Positions 63,544 through 64,000 of a DNA stretch of 64,000 nucleotides are shown piece by piece. Where the stretch lies: NCBI RefSeq assembly GCF_006125015.1, contig NZ_SZZN01000001.1:4037875-4101874 (forward strand), read 5' to 3'. The position numbers and the translations under genes are program-made. The notes beneath the pieces are model-generated. The model was given only the letters and a program-made list of their open reading frames with translations. It was not told the DNA's origin and searched no databases. This stretch comes from Roseovarius arcticus (GTDB taxonomy: Bacteria > Pseudomonadota > Alphaproteobacteria > Rhodobacterales > Rhodobacteraceae). Within the stretch, counting starts at the first letter, position 1; each line of letters begins with the position of its first letter.

Positions 63544-63578
63544 AAAAGGCGTCCTTTCTGGGGCGCCTTTTGCTTTTT
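63544..63578 (+). terminator. Intrinsic terminator of rpsT
   Basis: AAAAGGCGTCC and GGGCGCCTTTT form an 11-base stem (one G-T pair) with a 6-base loop, followed by GC and TTTTT. Confidence 0.9.
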
Positions 63579-64000
63579 GCACCGAGATTTGCGCCCGTGA
63601 GATTCTTTTCCCGCAAAATCAGAGTCAAGGCATAAGATCGGTTGCCGCACCGCGTGCCACCTTGCTAACTTAGTCCTACGATTCACGCTTGGGGGGACAG
63701 GCTGATTCCGTTGGCGGGCCTTTGGGGGGTCATGCCGCAAGGGAGTCATTTCGGGCAAAGCCCGGCATGTCCAAATAAAGCATACCGACGATCATCGTGG
63801 GGTGGCAGGCCGCTGGGCCCGCCGTTTCACGAGTTTCGTTTAGCGCCATCATCCACCCGTTCGGGTTGGGTGCGTCTGACGGATATCATCCGGCGGGACG
63901 CTATAGGTATGATTTCTGACTGTGGATCGCACCGATTGTGCGAGGTCTGAGGCGATCTTGTGCGGAATTGAAACGTTAAGAGCCGCGGAAGCAGGAACGC
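63579..64000. other. Probable dnaA upstream region
   Basis: 422 bases without a convincing gene after the rpsT terminator. Two sequences match the DnaA box (TTATCCACA) at 7 of 9 positions: TCATCCACC at 63849-63857, and TGTGGATCG at 63921-63929 on the minus strand. An inverted repeat CATGCCG/CGGCATG encloses a smaller GGGC/GCCC hairpin near 63730-63770. By synteny the dnaA start codon should follow just after position 64000. No AT-rich unwinding element is clear, so an origin is not claimed. Confidence 0.4.

Noticed and set aside
1..64000. CRISPR array, prophage or insertion sequence
   Set aside because: No spaced direct repeats, integrase, transposase or phage structural motifs were recognised anywhere in the window.

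Overview
The window looks like one contiguous piece of a Rhodobacterales (Roseobacter-group) alphaproteobacterial chromosome. The evidence is the high-GC coding style and the right-hand gene order ubiB-ubiE / mutM-enoyl-CoA hydratase / Hint-domain gene / rpsT, which in this group usually sits beside dnaA. The last ~420 bases would then be the dnaA upstream region. No insertion sequence, prophage, CRISPR array, rRNA or tRNA was recognised. Ordinary operons fill most of the window, with several decayed genes between them.

Region by region. (1) 1-8577: the start of a membrane sensor protein cut by the window edge, an OmpR/EnvZ-type two-component pair, and divergent from it a secreted EF-hand protein, a cytochrome b561 and an RND efflux pair. 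(2) 8862-13276: a lectin-like secreted protein, a MarR regulator between two YHYH-domain secreted proteins (one with a frameshifted tail), and MarC. (3) 13304-22181: methionine synthase split into two overlapping genes, a patatin phospholipase, a small membrane protein, a zinc-finger anti-sigma protein next to a broken ECF sigma gene, and an amino-acid ABC transporter. (4) 22539-31632: a three-subunit periplasmic GMC dehydrogenase with a tri-haem cytochrome, then a cbb3 oxidase operon headed by an Rrf2 regulator and including CcoQ and a 52-residue membrane peptide. (5) 31830-37528: a metallo-beta-lactamase-fold hydrolase, a decayed VOC (glyoxalase-fold) gene, a CurA-like reductase, a DJ-1/PfpI protein, an ArsC-like protein and an MscS channel. 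(6) 37593-44242: a DctB/DctD pair followed by a TAXI-type TRAP transporter, with a sigma-54 promoter and a perfect 20-base palindrome between them. (7) 44327-50794: flavin reductase, gshA, rsmE, ubiA and an OmpA-family protein. (8) 50910-54200: a small flagellar block (motB remnant, flgN, flgJ-like, fliK, flgD). (9) 54465-57701: a YjbE-like peptide and yjbF/yjbH exopolysaccharide genes. (10) 57821-64000: the conserved dnaA-proximal housekeeping block.

The best-supported regulatory unit is DctBD - sigma-54 promoter - TAXI transporter. The strongest decay signals are the 37-codon motB start, the internally deleted sigma factor, the VOC gene with two opposite frameshifts and the frameshifted YHYH tail. 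No clearly new system can be proved from sequence alone. The least understood units are the MarR/YHYH locus and the two-component/EF-hand/b561/RND locus.
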